Positions 33,862 through 42,070 of a stretch of DNA of 49,883 nucleotides are shown piece after piece. This stretch comes from Candidatus Termititenax persephonae. Its GTDB lineage: Bacteria > Margulisbacteria > Termititenacia > Termititenacales > Termititenacaceae. Made by a program: the position numbers and the translations under genes. How positions within the stretch are numbered: the first letter of the stretch is position 1; each line of letters begins with the position of its first letter. The notes below the pieces were generated by a model, which was given only the letters and a program-made list of their open reading frames with translations, was not told where the DNA came from and searched no databases. The stretch is from positions 1-49,883 of the forward strand of contig BGZO01000008.1 in the NCBI GenBank assembly GCA_003864475.1, written 5' to 3'.

Positions 33862-34866
33862 GTGAAACTCCAAACGGTTATTCAGGCCTTGAATCGCATC
33901 GCCCCGCCGCAGTATGCCTGCGCTTGGGACACACAAATCGGTCTGCAAATCGGCGATAAAAACGCGGAGATAAAAAAAATACTGGTCGCGCTGGATATTA
34001 CCTCCGCGCTGGTGGCACTGGCGGCCAAACAAAGAGCAGATTTAATCGTCGCGCATCATGCGCTTTTCTTCCGTCCCTTGGAGAGCATCGACTTGCATTC
34101 TCCGCTGGGCAAAAATATCGCCAAGCTTATCAAAAATGATATCGCTGTTTTTATCGCGCATACCAATCTCGATGCCGCCCCTGACGGGGTGAATTGGACG
34201 CTGGCACGCCAATACGGTTTGACCCCGGAGACTTGCGAGGTTTTAGAGCCGACCTATCGCGAACAGTTCTATAAATATGTGGTCTTTGTCCCGGCAGAAG
34301 CGGTTGAGGCTGTGCATGGGGCGATAGCCGTGGCGGGCGGCGGGCATATCGGAAAATATTCTGACTGCACCTTTCGCGGCGCGGGGACGGGGACATTCCG
34401 TCCGCTGGCGGGGACGCGGCCACATATCGGCAGGCAGGGTCGGCTGGAGAAAACTCCTGAACTGCGCGTGGAGACGATAATCCCCGTGGAGAAAATCAGC
34501 GACTTGCTTAATGCCGTCCGCGCCAAGCACCCTTACGAGGAGATTGCCTATGACTTGTATCCCTTAAAAAACAGCGGACGAGTTTACGGCCTTGGCTTGC
34601 TCGGCCAGCCAGCGCCGAATTCTAAATATGCCCGCTATAAAAAAATCGCGGTGGCTTCCGGCTCCGGCGGCAGTTTGGTGCAGAGGGCTTGGGACAAAGG
34701 CGCGAAATTACTAATCACGGGAGAGGCCGGATACCATGACCAATTGCTGGCGGCAGAGTTGGGGCTGGAGCTGAAAATTTGCGGACACCGGGAGACGGAA
34801 GAAATTGTCGTGCCGATTTTGCGGCAAAAATTGCGGGCAGAGTTTCCGGCCTTGACGGTGGTCTAG
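33862..34866 (+). CDS. Nif3/DUF34 dinuclear metal protein
   Basis: A 334-residue member of the NIF3 (GTP cyclohydrolase 1 type 2-like, YqfO) family. Metal ligands are visible: His65-His66 (IVAHHALFF), His100/Asp104 (AHTNLDAA), and a late His/Glu (TGEAGYHDQLLAAELG). The middle insertion (about 130-235) is the PII-like YqfO domain. Biochemical role of the family is still disputed. The start is GTG at 33862. It is convergent with the flavodoxin-ferredoxin gene, 3 nt away. Confidence 0.9.
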   Translation: MKLQTVIQALNRIAPPQYACAWDTQIGLQIGDKNAEIKKILVALDITSALVALAAKQRADLIVAHHALFFRPLESIDLHSPLGKNIAKLIKNDIAVFIAHTNLDAAPDGVNWTLARQYGLTPETCEVLEPTYREQFYKYVVFVPAEAVEAVHGAIAVAGGGHIGKYSDCTFRGAGTGTFRPLAGTRPHIGRQGRLEKTPELRVETIIPVEKISDLLNAVRAKHPYEEIAYDLYPLKNSGRVYGLGLLGQPAPNSKYARYKKIAVASGSGGSLVQRAWDKGAKLLITGEAGYHDQLLAAELGLELKICGHRETEEIVVPILRQKLRAEFPALTVV

Positions 34867-34868
34867 AT

Positions 34869-35657
34869 TTAATTTTTGGCTTGCTCTATGTCGCGAATGT
34901 TGACGGCGGGATGGTGGTAGCGGCGGCGGCCTTTGGTTTTTCTCCCCCATTGAATGGCGCTGTCTGGACACCAGTGCAGGCAGGCCAGGCAATGCTCACA
35001 ACGGTACAGCCAGCGGGGCTGGCCGTTCTGGATATAAATATTCTCGACAGGGCAGATGCGGGCGCAGATGCCGCAAGCCTTGCAGGCTTTGCTGACCGTG
35101 AATTTTTGGGACAGCAGGGGTATTTGGGGGCTGGCAATTTTGTAGAACAGCCGCCCCAGAATTCTGAGCGGCCAAGCGCTGTTGGTTAAAATTTTTTCTT
35201 GCTTGATTATTTGGGCGGCGATTTGATTGGTTTTGGCAGCGGCCTTGTCGATTATTTTCGCTGCCGTTTTGGCTTCCGGCCCGCCGTACAGGGGCGTGTA
35301 ATTGCCGGGCATTCTGACTGCAAAGCTGGCGGACAGGTCGATTCCGTTTTTTTGCAAAATTTCCTGCAGCTGCTGGTTGGCTTCTCCGGAGCTTCCGCCG
35401 CAGGTCGCCACGGCAAAAATATAAGCGGTCGCCCGGGTAACTTTAAGACTCTCGGCAAACCTAGCGACAAGCAGCGGCAACCCGAACATATAGACTGGAT
35501 AGACAATCCCGATGCGTTCCGCGCCGCAAACAGTCTCCTCTTGTTTAACTGCGGACGGGATACTGACAAGCTGGGTTTGCCCCAGCTTTTGTCCTAAGAT
35601 TTGCGCGGTCGCCAATGAGTTGCCCGTGGAAGTAAAATAGTAAATTGTTGTCGGCAC
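34869..35657 (-). CDS. Flavodoxin-ferredoxin fusion protein (EFR1-like)
   Basis: About 262 residues: N-terminal flavodoxin-like domain (TTIYYFTSTGNSLATAQILG, FMN phosphate loop STGNS) and a C-terminal pair of 4Fe-4S motifs (CKACGICARICPVENI and CEHCLACLHWCPDSA). This layout is known for EFR1-type electron-transfer proteins. I start at GTG 35657 rather than the upstream ATG 35675, because a perfect TATAAT ends 6 nt before the GTG and the protein then begins at the conserved strand. Partner unknown. Confidence 0.87.
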   Translation of the reverse strand: MPTTIYYFTSTGNSLATAQILGQKLGQTQLVSIPSAVKQEETVCGAERIGIVYPVYMFGLPLLVARFAESLKVTRATAYIFAVATCGGSSGEANQQLQEILQKNGIDLSASFAVRMPGNYTPLYGGPEAKTAAKIIDKAAAKTNQIAAQIIKQEKILTNSAWPLRILGRLFYKIASPQIPLLSQKFTVSKACKACGICARICPVENIYIQNGQPRWLYRCEHCLACLHWCPDSAIQWGRKTKGRRRYHHPAVNIRDIEQAKN

Positions 35658-35663
35658 GCGCAA

Positions 35664-35688
35664 ATTATAACACAATCCATGTTATACT
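35664..35688. promoter_or_regulatory. Back-to-back leaderless promoters
   Basis: Minus strand: TATAAT 35669-35664, 6 nt before GTG 35657. Plus strand: TATACT 35683-35688, 6 nt before ATG 35695. The two start codons are only 37 bp apart, so neither mRNA can have a normal leader. Confidence 0.6.
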
Positions 35689-35694
35689 TAAGGC

Positions 35695-36195
35695 ATGGGT
35701 AGTCTCTCAGAACATTTTGACAACGCGATGTTTGCCTGTAAGTGCGGTAAATGCCGCCAGGAGTTGAAAGTTTCCTTGACCTTGGTTGGTATCTTGGAAG
35801 ATGTGGTGGCAAAATTTAATCAGCCGTTAATTATCCGCCGCGGCTTTGTCTGCGACCAGATAGAGCTGGAAGAGCCGGGACCAAAACGCAATTATCACGG
35901 CATTGGCAAGGCGGTGGATTTTGCGCCGCAGGATGCCCAGCTTTTGCCGGAGATTTTTCGTTATTTAGAGACTTTCCCGGAAATCAGCGGCTTGGGCTAT
36001 GACCCGGACAGCGGCTATATTCATGTTGACTTGCGCGAAAAAGAACCAGTCAAGTGGATTTATCAACGCAATTTGGAAAAGGAATTGACCGCTGAATTGC
36101 GCGCGCATTATGGTCTGGGCGCGGATGTGGCGGCTGACCGTTGCCGTAAATCTGTTTCGCTGGAAATGCCGCTGGAAGTCAAGCTGGAAGGCTGA
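35695..36195 (+). CDS. M15-like (YcbK-type) peptidase protein
   Basis: A 166-residue protein resembling the peptidase M15A / DUF882 group, which cleaves or binds peptidoglycan peptides. The metal-site signatures HGIGKAVDF (H-x5/6-D) and YIHVDLRE (HVD) are present, and a CKCGKC motif is near the N-terminus. No signal peptide, so its place of action is uncertain. Its TGA overlaps the Xer recombinase ATG by one base. Confidence 0.75.
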   Translation: MGSLSEHFDNAMFACKCGKCRQELKVSLTLVGILEDVVAKFNQPLIIRRGFVCDQIELEEPGPKRNYHGIGKAVDFAPQDAQLLPEIFRYLETFPEISGLGYDPDSGYIHVDLREKEPVKWIYQRNLEKELTAELRAHYGLGADVAADRCRKSVSLEMPLEVKLEG

Positions 36196-37028
36196 TGCCT
36201 GACGCTCTGGCAGATTTTTTGACGTATCTGCAGCGGAATAAAAATTATTCCCCGCACACGCTTAGCAATTACAAGCGCGACCTCACTTATTTTTTGCACT
36301 ACTGCGCTGAGCGCAAGTTTGCCCAGATTGATGTGGAAGTTGTCCGCGGTTATCTTGTTTACTTGGGTAAACTGCGTTACGCCAAGCGTTCAATCGCGCG
36401 TTGCGTGGCGGCGCACAAATCTTACGGTAGATATTTGCTGGAAAACAAATTGGCGGCGAGCGACCCTTGGCAGAAAATCCATTCGCCCAAACTGGAGAAA
36501 AATATTCCCGCCCTGCTGACTGCGGCAGAGGCAGGCAGATTGCTGGACACGGTGGCGCGGGTCGGTCGGCTCCGTGATTGCGCGATTTATGAGCTGCTCT
36601 ATGCTTCGGGGGTCAGGGTCAGCGAATTGATAAATATTCGGGTGGCGGATTTAGATTTGGACAACGCCGAGATTAGAGTTTTGGGCAAAGGCGCGAAAGA
36701 AAGAATCGTGCTGATTAATTCGCGGACGACCAGGGCTTTGCGGGAATATTTGCGGGCAGAACGCTCCCCGGATTTGCTTTTCCCAATTACGGCGCGGTCG
36801 GTCGAACGCAATCTCGCAAAATATGTGCAGCTGACGGGCCTGACTAAGACCATCACGCCGCACTCACTGCGCCATTCTTTTGCCACACATTTGCTGGAAG
36901 GCGGCGCGGACTTGCGGACGGTGCAGGAATTACTGGGGCATAGTTCCCTGTCGACGACACAGGTTTATACACACATTACCAAAAATAGAATACGCCAAGT
37001 TTTTGAGCGGTATCATCCTCGGGCATAA
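36195..37028 (+). CDS. xerC: Tyrosine recombinase, XerC/XerD type
   Basis: A 277-residue site-specific recombinase. The N-terminal SAM-like domain (1-90) is followed by the catalytic domain with all six residues: Arg141, Lys165, His223, Arg226, His249 and Tyr258 (TTQVYTHI). The length and HSLRHSFATHLLEGGADLRT segment are those of XerC/D, which resolve chromosome dimers at dif. I cannot tell C from D. Genomic context is housekeeping-like, so I do not think it is a mobile integrase. Confidence 0.88.
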   Translation: MPDALADFLTYLQRNKNYSPHTLSNYKRDLTYFLHYCAERKFAQIDVEVVRGYLVYLGKLRYAKRSIARCVAAHKSYGRYLLENKLAASDPWQKIHSPKLEKNIPALLTAAEAGRLLDTVARVGRLRDCAIYELLYASGVRVSELINIRVADLDLDNAEIRVLGKGAKERIVLINSRTTRALREYLRAERSPDLLFPITARSVERNLAKYVQLTGLTKTITPHSLRHSFATHLLEGGADLRTVQELLGHSSLSTTQVYTHITKNRIRQVFERYHPRA

Positions 37029-37051
37029 GACAAACCGTGTTTTTCTAAAAG

Positions 37052-37252
37052 TTATTTGGCAATCGCGGTATTTAGTTTGTCGACCACTTCACTGACGTTC
37101 AAGCCGTGCGCCGCCAGCCCTTGTTCCAGACTCTCGCCCGATGCGGCGATGCAGCCCAGACAACCGAGATTTAACTCTTGCAGCACGCCAACCGTCTCGG
37201 GATGGTTTTGTATCACTTCCAAAATAGTCATGTCTTTGGTTATTGCTGTCAT
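37052..37252 (-). CDS. DUF1858 small redox-disulfide-like protein
   Basis: A 66-residue protein of the DUF1858 family: ITKDMTILEVIQNHPETVGV followed by NLGCLGCIAASGESLEQGLA. The CLGC pair is the family's possible redox site. AAAGGAGG precedes the ATG. It is 11 nt after leuB on the same strand, so they are probably one transcript; a link to leucine synthesis is not evident. Confidence 0.88.
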   Translation of the reverse strand: MTAITKDMTILEVIQNHPETVGVLQELNLGCLGCIAASGESLEQGLAAHGLNVSEVVDKLNTAIAK

Positions 37253-37263
37253 AGTGTCCTCCT

Positions 37264-38364
<1,101 letters not shown>

Positions 38365-38381
38365 TTAACATAATTTTATAA

Positions 38382-38387
38382 TACAAT
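38382..38387 (+). promoter_or_regulatory. -10 box of membrane protein gene, leaderless
   Basis: TACAAT ends 7 nt before the GTG at 38395. The 66-bp region between this gene and leuB is shared by divergent promoters. Confidence 0.5.
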
Positions 38388-38394
38388 ATTTGCT

Positions 38395-39510
38395 GTGGAA
38401 CAAATTTTAAATCTTCTGACCCAGCCGTTGGCTTTAGTGGTTTTCGCTTTTTTGCTGGGCTGTCTTCTGACGCGCTTTCTGCCCGATGTTTTGGCCTTTG
38501 CTCTCAGCGGAATGTTGGGGGCGGGACGACTATGGGCGGCAGATGATTTAATCTATCTCGGGTTTGGTTTTTTGGCGCTGGGGCTGTTTGCCTATCTTGC
38601 TGGCAATGCTTTTCCTGGGGCGCGCTTGGCCTTTATTCGCGGCAAGATATACAAACTTTTTTTTAGCACGGCGGCGGCCTATGGTTTGCTGGTGGGCGTG
38701 GTGGTTTTGCTGGGCTGGTCTTGGGGTTGCTGGGAGATTCTGCGGCCATGGCTGATTTATTTTACGCTGGCGTTTGGCTTGATTGCCTATGCCGAACCAC
38801 GGCAATGGCTGTTGCGTCATGCGGCGCGCGGCCCTTTGACCACGCTTTTGCCGCGGGTGGGTGCGCTCAGTTCTTGCGTGGCGCTGGCGGTGCTGGCTTT
38901 TTTTGAGAGTACCGTTTTTGCGCCGCTGCCCGTATTGTGCGGCGCGCTGGCCGCGCTGATTTTCTTTGGGCTGTGGCTGGTCTTTATCCGCTGTGCCAGA
39001 TTGGCGGCAGATTCTTTGCTGGCACGTCTGTTACAGTTGGGATTTATTTGGGGGCTGACTTTTTATTTGGAAACTGTCTCGTTGATTGCCGGGGCTTTGT
39101 TTTTGGGCTTAGCCAATGCTGTGTTCGGGCTTGAGGTCTGGAAGGCCAAAGATAAAATTGACCTACGGCGTTTGGGTTTGGCGGCTGTTTTCGTTTTGTA
39201 TTTTGGTCTGAACGGCCTGCCTGAATTTAGCTTTTTGACCCTTGGCGGGGCGGCCTTAATTTTGCTGGGGCGTTTGCTGCTTTTTCGTCTTTACAATTTT
39301 TTTGCACAGGTCTACCTCTTGGGCAGAGAGTTTTCCCAGCGGGTAAATTCTGGTTTGCAAGTCAGCGAAGGCTTGGTTCTTTTTCTGATTTTGTCGTTCG
39401 GCGACAAGACGCTCTTGACGGTGGCGCTGCTTGTCCTGCTGATTGAAAATTTGTTTTATCCGCTGATTTTGCGGCGGATTTTGCGGCAGTCCGGCGAGTT
39501 GCGCGAATAA
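38395..39510 (+). CDS. Polytopic membrane protein of unknown function
   Basis: A 371-residue, very hydrophobic protein with roughly ten to twelve predicted membrane helices. The layout loosely recalls cation/proton antiporters, but I see no diagnostic motif. GTG start directly after a -10 box. Its TAA is followed after one base by an ATG and the first 39 nt of priA, suggesting that priA once followed directly. Confidence 0.7.
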   Translation: MEQILNLLTQPLALVVFAFLLGCLLTRFLPDVLAFALSGMLGAGRLWAADDLIYLGFGFLALGLFAYLAGNAFPGARLAFIRGKIYKLFFSTAAAYGLLVGVVVLLGWSWGCWEILRPWLIYFTLAFGLIAYAEPRQWLLRHAARGPLTTLLPRVGALSSCVALAVLAFFESTVFAPLPVLCGALAALIFFGLWLVFIRCARLAADSLLARLLQLGFIWGLTFYLETVSLIAGALFLGLANAVFGLEVWKAKDKIDLRRLGLAAVFVLYFGLNGLPEFSFLTLGGAALILLGRLLLFRLYNFFAQVYLLGREFSQRVNSGLQVSEGLVLFLILSFGDKTLLTVALLVLLIENLFYPLILRRILRQSGELRE

Positions 39511-39550
39511 TATGCGACTTACTTCCGACCAGCAAAGGGCGGTGAGCCTG
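39508..39550 (+). pseudogene. Duplicated 5' end of priA
   Basis: TAATATGCGACTTACTTCCG and the bases to 39550 match 42067-42109 with two differences in 43 nt. It contains a start codon at 39512 and 13 codons of priA, then switches into repeat DNA. It marks the left junction of the inserted island. Confidence 0.9.
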
Positions 39551-39551
39551 C

Positions 39552-39601
39552 CCGAGCAGACGTGCCACCGCGAGACACCCCACCGCAGCGTATGCTTCGC
39601 C
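39552..39601. repeat. 50-bp direct repeat, left copy
   Basis: Identical to 41883-41932 except one C/T. It contains the core found at 429-450. It abuts the priA fragment and ends within a few bases of the HEPN gene's stop codon. Confidence 0.9.
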
Positions 39602-39606
39602 TTGAA

Positions 39607-40002
39607 TTAATGTGCAGCTGGAATTTTGGCGAGGCAAAACTCATAAACTTTTTGCGCATTTTTCACGGCCGAAACTGCTTCCACTTCGTCCAACGCCATT
39701 TCATGGGGGTATCTTGGTATAGTGCCGTAAGCAGTTAAATCAGAACAACTAGTTAGGATAGTCGCAAAATCGGCATCTTTGGCCAGGCATTGCTGATAAA
39801 GCTGCACCAAATTATGCACTTTAGGCGGTTCGATTTCGTACAGCCATAAAATACAGCCTTTCAAAGCTTTTTCCGCAGATTGCTGACAGTGATAACAGGC
39901 AATTTCTATTTGTTGAGGACGCATGGCCAGACAATTTTTAGCCACTAACAAATCGTTCAGGGCAAGTTTCAGCCATTCTTGAACTATATCAATTTCTGTC
40001 AT
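39607..40002 (-). CDS. HEPN domain protein
   Basis: About 131 residues from the ATG at 40002, chosen for its AAGGA site and the family-like start MTEIDIVQEWLKLALNDL; a longer frame starts at 40026. The HEPN signature YHCQQSAEKALKG is clear, and a RYPHE segment lies near residue 100. HEPN proteins paired with MNT nucleotidyltransferases usually form toxin-antitoxin or nucleotide-binding pairs; the R-x4-6-H ribonuclease motif is not clearly present. It overlaps the MNT gene by 14 nt. Confidence 0.83.
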   Translation of the reverse strand: MTEIDIVQEWLKLALNDLLVAKNCLAMRPQQIEIACYHCQQSAEKALKGCILWLYEIEPPKVHNLVQLYQQCLAKDADFATILTSCSDLTAYGTIPRYPHEMALDEVEAVSAVKNAQKVYEFCLAKIPAAH

Positions 40003-40309
40003 ATAAAATAATTCCTTGCCGCGCAACAGTGCGCTCTAGAGTAGGCAGTTTGCTTCTTTCCTCATAACGGGTTTTATAGTTAGCCAAAATATCCACCGAG
40101 ATTTGCATAGTTGTTTGCGCCAAATCTCTGTAGATTTTTTGCACAGCCCGGATCGGCTTTTCCGCGCCATCGTCCAGCACTACATAAAAATCGTAATCGC
40201 TGTCCGCTCGCGGTGCGCCATAAGCATAGGAGCCGAAAAGAATAATTTTCTGGCAATCCACGCTGGAAAGGATTCTGTCTTTAATATTTAAAATATCCGA
40301 GTTTAACAT
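39989..40309 (-). CDS. MNT-type nucleotidyltransferase
   Basis: A 106-residue minimal nucleotidyltransferase. ILFGSYAYGAPRADSDYDF carries the GS...SDxD catalytic signature; the third acidic residue is probably Asp in SVDILA. It is the first gene of the MNT-HEPN pair. A -10 box TAAAAT ends 7 nt before its ATG, so the mRNA seems leaderless. Confidence 0.87.
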   Translation of the reverse strand: MLNSDILNIKDRILSSVDCQKIILFGSYAYGAPRADSDYDFYVVLDDGAEKPIRAVQKIYRDLAQTTMQISVDILANYKTRYEERSKLPTLERTVARQGIILYDRN

Positions 40310-40316
40310 TGTAATA

Positions 40317-40322
40317 ATTTTA
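40317..40322 (-). promoter_or_regulatory. -10 box of MNT gene, leaderless
   Basis: Minus strand TAAAAT (40322-40317) ends 7 nt before the ATG at 40309. It lies between the terminator of the lipoprotein gene and the MNT start. Confidence 0.5.
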
Positions 40323-40338
40323 ACATATCACGCCAGCA

Positions 40339-40372
40339 GAAAAAACACGAGGGCGGCCGATTGGCCGCCCTC
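40339..40372 (-). terminator. Terminator of the lipoprotein gene
   Basis: GAGGGCGGCC (40349-40358) and GGCCGCCCTC (40363-40372) form a perfect 10-bp stem with a 4-nt loop. On the minus strand the stem is followed by GTGTTTTTT, a normal Rho-independent terminator 22 nt past the stop. Confidence 0.9.
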
Positions 40373-40394
40373 TATTCAACAAACTTCTGGGATT

Positions 40395-41492
40395 TTATTC
40401 TTTTACCCAGTTGCTTCCGCTCCAATTATACGTTCCTGCCTCAACATTTTCATCGCTAGTATTAGTATCAAAAGGATTATCCAATGAAGTTGGATCGATC
40501 ACTATTGTGGCATCGGTATTGCCAACAATTAAACTAGAAACTCCTTGCCACGTTGGATCCTTGGCATTCGCTTTGAAAATTACCGTGCCGTCTATTTCGT
40601 ATATCTTATGGTTAGTACCAGTTTTACTTGGATTGTAAAGAGTTACTGTTCCGGACTGAATATCCAGGACTTTGCCTGCGCCGATTGTCGCGGAGCCGTT
40701 GGAAGCGGCGCTGCCTGCTTCAAAAACAATATAGCCATTACCATCTCCAGACCATAGTTTTTCTGACGTGTCTGTCAGAGTAGCGCCGGATTTTACAACG
40801 ATACTGCCATTGAGCGCTATAATTGCACTGCTGTTCAAAATCAATTCACTGCCGCTTTCTACAATCGCTGTTTCGGAACGCTTAAGCTCAAACGTTTTAT
40901 GAATCTCGGCATCTCCATGCAATTCATACTCGAACCTTTTCAAGATAAGTTCGCCGCCTTCTTTTAATTCGATTGTCGCGTGATTGTCGTCTCCTACGAA
41001 AGGAATGAGGTTGGGACTAAGATATCTGTATCCTTGGGCGCCAGTTTTGAACACTATGCTGGCAGTGTCATTTTTCTGCCACGGTCCTAACGGGACGTCG
41101 GCGGCACGCTCATAAGCGCCATAGTCTATCAACACAGCTCCTGGTTCTACTATGATAGTACCGTCTAACCCAACTGCTACGTTGTTGCTGACATTCAGAG
41201 TCGCGCCATCTGCCACGATTAATTTTTTGTTGTCCGCAATGATAATATTTTCCGTAATTTCGATTTCCACACCTGTTTTAATAGTGATGTCATCTATGCC
41301 ATTGGTGATCGCATTGATTAAATCAGCAGGGGTTTCAACAGTGGTCGTGCTTCTACCTCCACCGCCTCCGCTTTCGTCTCTACTGCTTCTCCCGCTGCCT
41401 CCACTGCTGGCGATTTTGCCGCAGCCAGCGAGAGTAAGACCGAGCGTCAGTATAGTTAAAAATACAAGAGTTCTTTGCCAGTTTATTTTCAT
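40395..41492 (-). CDS. Surface lipoprotein with beta-helix-like repeats
   Basis: A 365-residue lipoprotein: signal peptide MKINWQRTLVFLTILTLGLT ending in lipobox LAGC (Cys24), then a Gly/Ser-rich linker (about 28-48). The rest is a series of short strand-turn units with recurring pattern such as KLIVADGATLNVSNNVAVG, GTIIVEPGAVLIDYG, GSIVVKSGATLTD and SGTVTLYNPSK, typical of right-handed beta-helix surface proteins. It has no recognisable enzyme motif. Its promoter contains a 14-C tract (see separate entry), so expression may switch. AAAGGAG precedes the ATG. Confidence 0.8.
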   Translation of the reverse strand: MKINWQRTLVFLTILTLGLTLAGCGKIASSGGSGRSSRDESGGGGGRSTTTVETPADLINAITNGIDDITIKTGVEIEITENIIIADNKKLIVADGATLNVSNNVAVGLDGTIIVEPGAVLIDYGAYERAADVPLGPWQKNDTASIVFKTGAQGYRYLSPNLIPFVGDDNHATIELKEGGELILKRFEYELHGDAEIHKTFELKRSETAIVESGSELILNSSAIIALNGSIVVKSGATLTDTSEKLWSGDGNGYIVFEAGSAASNGSATIGAGKVLDIQSGTVTLYNPSKTGTNHKIYEIDGTVIFKANAKDPTWQGVSSLIVGNTDATIVIDPTSLDNPFDTNTSDENVEAGTYNWSGSNWVKE

Positions 41493-41647
41493 TAGAGTAT
41501 CTCCTTTGTTTAATTTTATTTTTGGAAACCATATAACAAATGGAAAACAGGGAGTATCGTTATTGTTGTTTGCCGCACCTCCCGTAATTATTCTCCCCCG
41601 GGACGAAATTGCACACAGAACGCAAAAAACATAAACCTATGTGGAAA

Positions 41648-41675
41648 ATTATAAGGGGGGGGGGGGGGTAGTCAA
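41648..41675 (-). promoter_or_regulatory. Promoter with poly-C spacer, probably phase-variable
   Basis: On the minus strand TTGACT (41675-41670), then A, fourteen C (41668-41655), T, then a perfect TATAAT (41653-41648). The spacer is 16 nt and almost wholly homopolymeric. Slippage of one or two C would change spacing to 15-18 nt and so change promoter strength. Transcription would start near 41641, giving a ~150-nt leader to the lipoprotein ATG. Confidence 0.8.
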
Positions 41676-41816
41676 TAGGAAATTTTCAGCGTAGGTATGC
41701 GAAAAATCTGCCCGCGTGAAACAAAATGTTCCACGGAATTGTTTAAAAAAAGTAATTTAGAAACTTTTTTGAAATAAATTTCTGCATTTATACATTTCGC
41801 AAACCAGAAGAATAAT

Positions 41817-41886
41817 TCGGTCATTGAGCCTGTGGTCATCGAGCGCAGACCCGAAAGGAGCGAAGTCGAGATGTCGAAATGACCGA
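41817..41886. repeat. 70-bp element with inverted ends
   Basis: TCGGTCATT (41817-41825) and AATGACCGA (41878-41886) are perfect inverted repeats bounding a 70-bp segment. It overlaps the start of the right-hand 50-bp direct repeat. It looks like a short extragenic repeat unit. Confidence 0.6.
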
Positions 41887-41932
41887 GCAGACGTGCCACC
41901 GCGAGACACCTCACCGCAGCGTATGCTTCGCC
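41883..41932. repeat. 50-bp direct repeat, right copy
   Basis: One mismatch from 39552-39601. It is followed by GCGTATCCGTAGGATAC, a short inverted repeat. The remaining ~130 nt to priA contain no gene. Confidence 0.9.
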
Positions 41933-42059
41933 AGCGTATCCGTAGGATACTTCGCTTAAGAAACCAATATTGTTCCTTTATTATTTCTTTAACCCGTATT
42001 TTCTACCGCTTGTTCCGGTAAAAGATTTACTCTGCCAGACTTTTGTGGAGATTTCTGTA

Positions 42060-42065
42060 TATAAT
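42060..42065 (+). promoter_or_regulatory. -10 box of priA, leaderless
   Basis: A perfect TATAAT ends 5 nt before the ATG at 42071. It lies within the inserted segment, so the island seems to have supplied priA with its present promoter. Confidence 0.5.
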
Positions 42066-42070
42066 CTAAT

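Noticed and set aside
36195-37028. Xer-type recombinase as integrase of a mobile element
   Set aside because: Its length and motifs are those of housekeeping XerC/D and neighbours are core genes; it is 2.5 kb from the island boundary and no attachment repeats flank it.
39362-39637. Minus-strand ORF spanning the priA fragment and left repeat
   Set aside because: It lies over the end of the membrane protein gene and the repeat; it is a by-product of repeat composition.
41672-41914. Minus-strand ORF through the right-hand repeat
   Set aside because: The encoded sequence is the translation of the dispersed repeat; similar ORFs appear at each repeat copy, with no ribosome-binding site.
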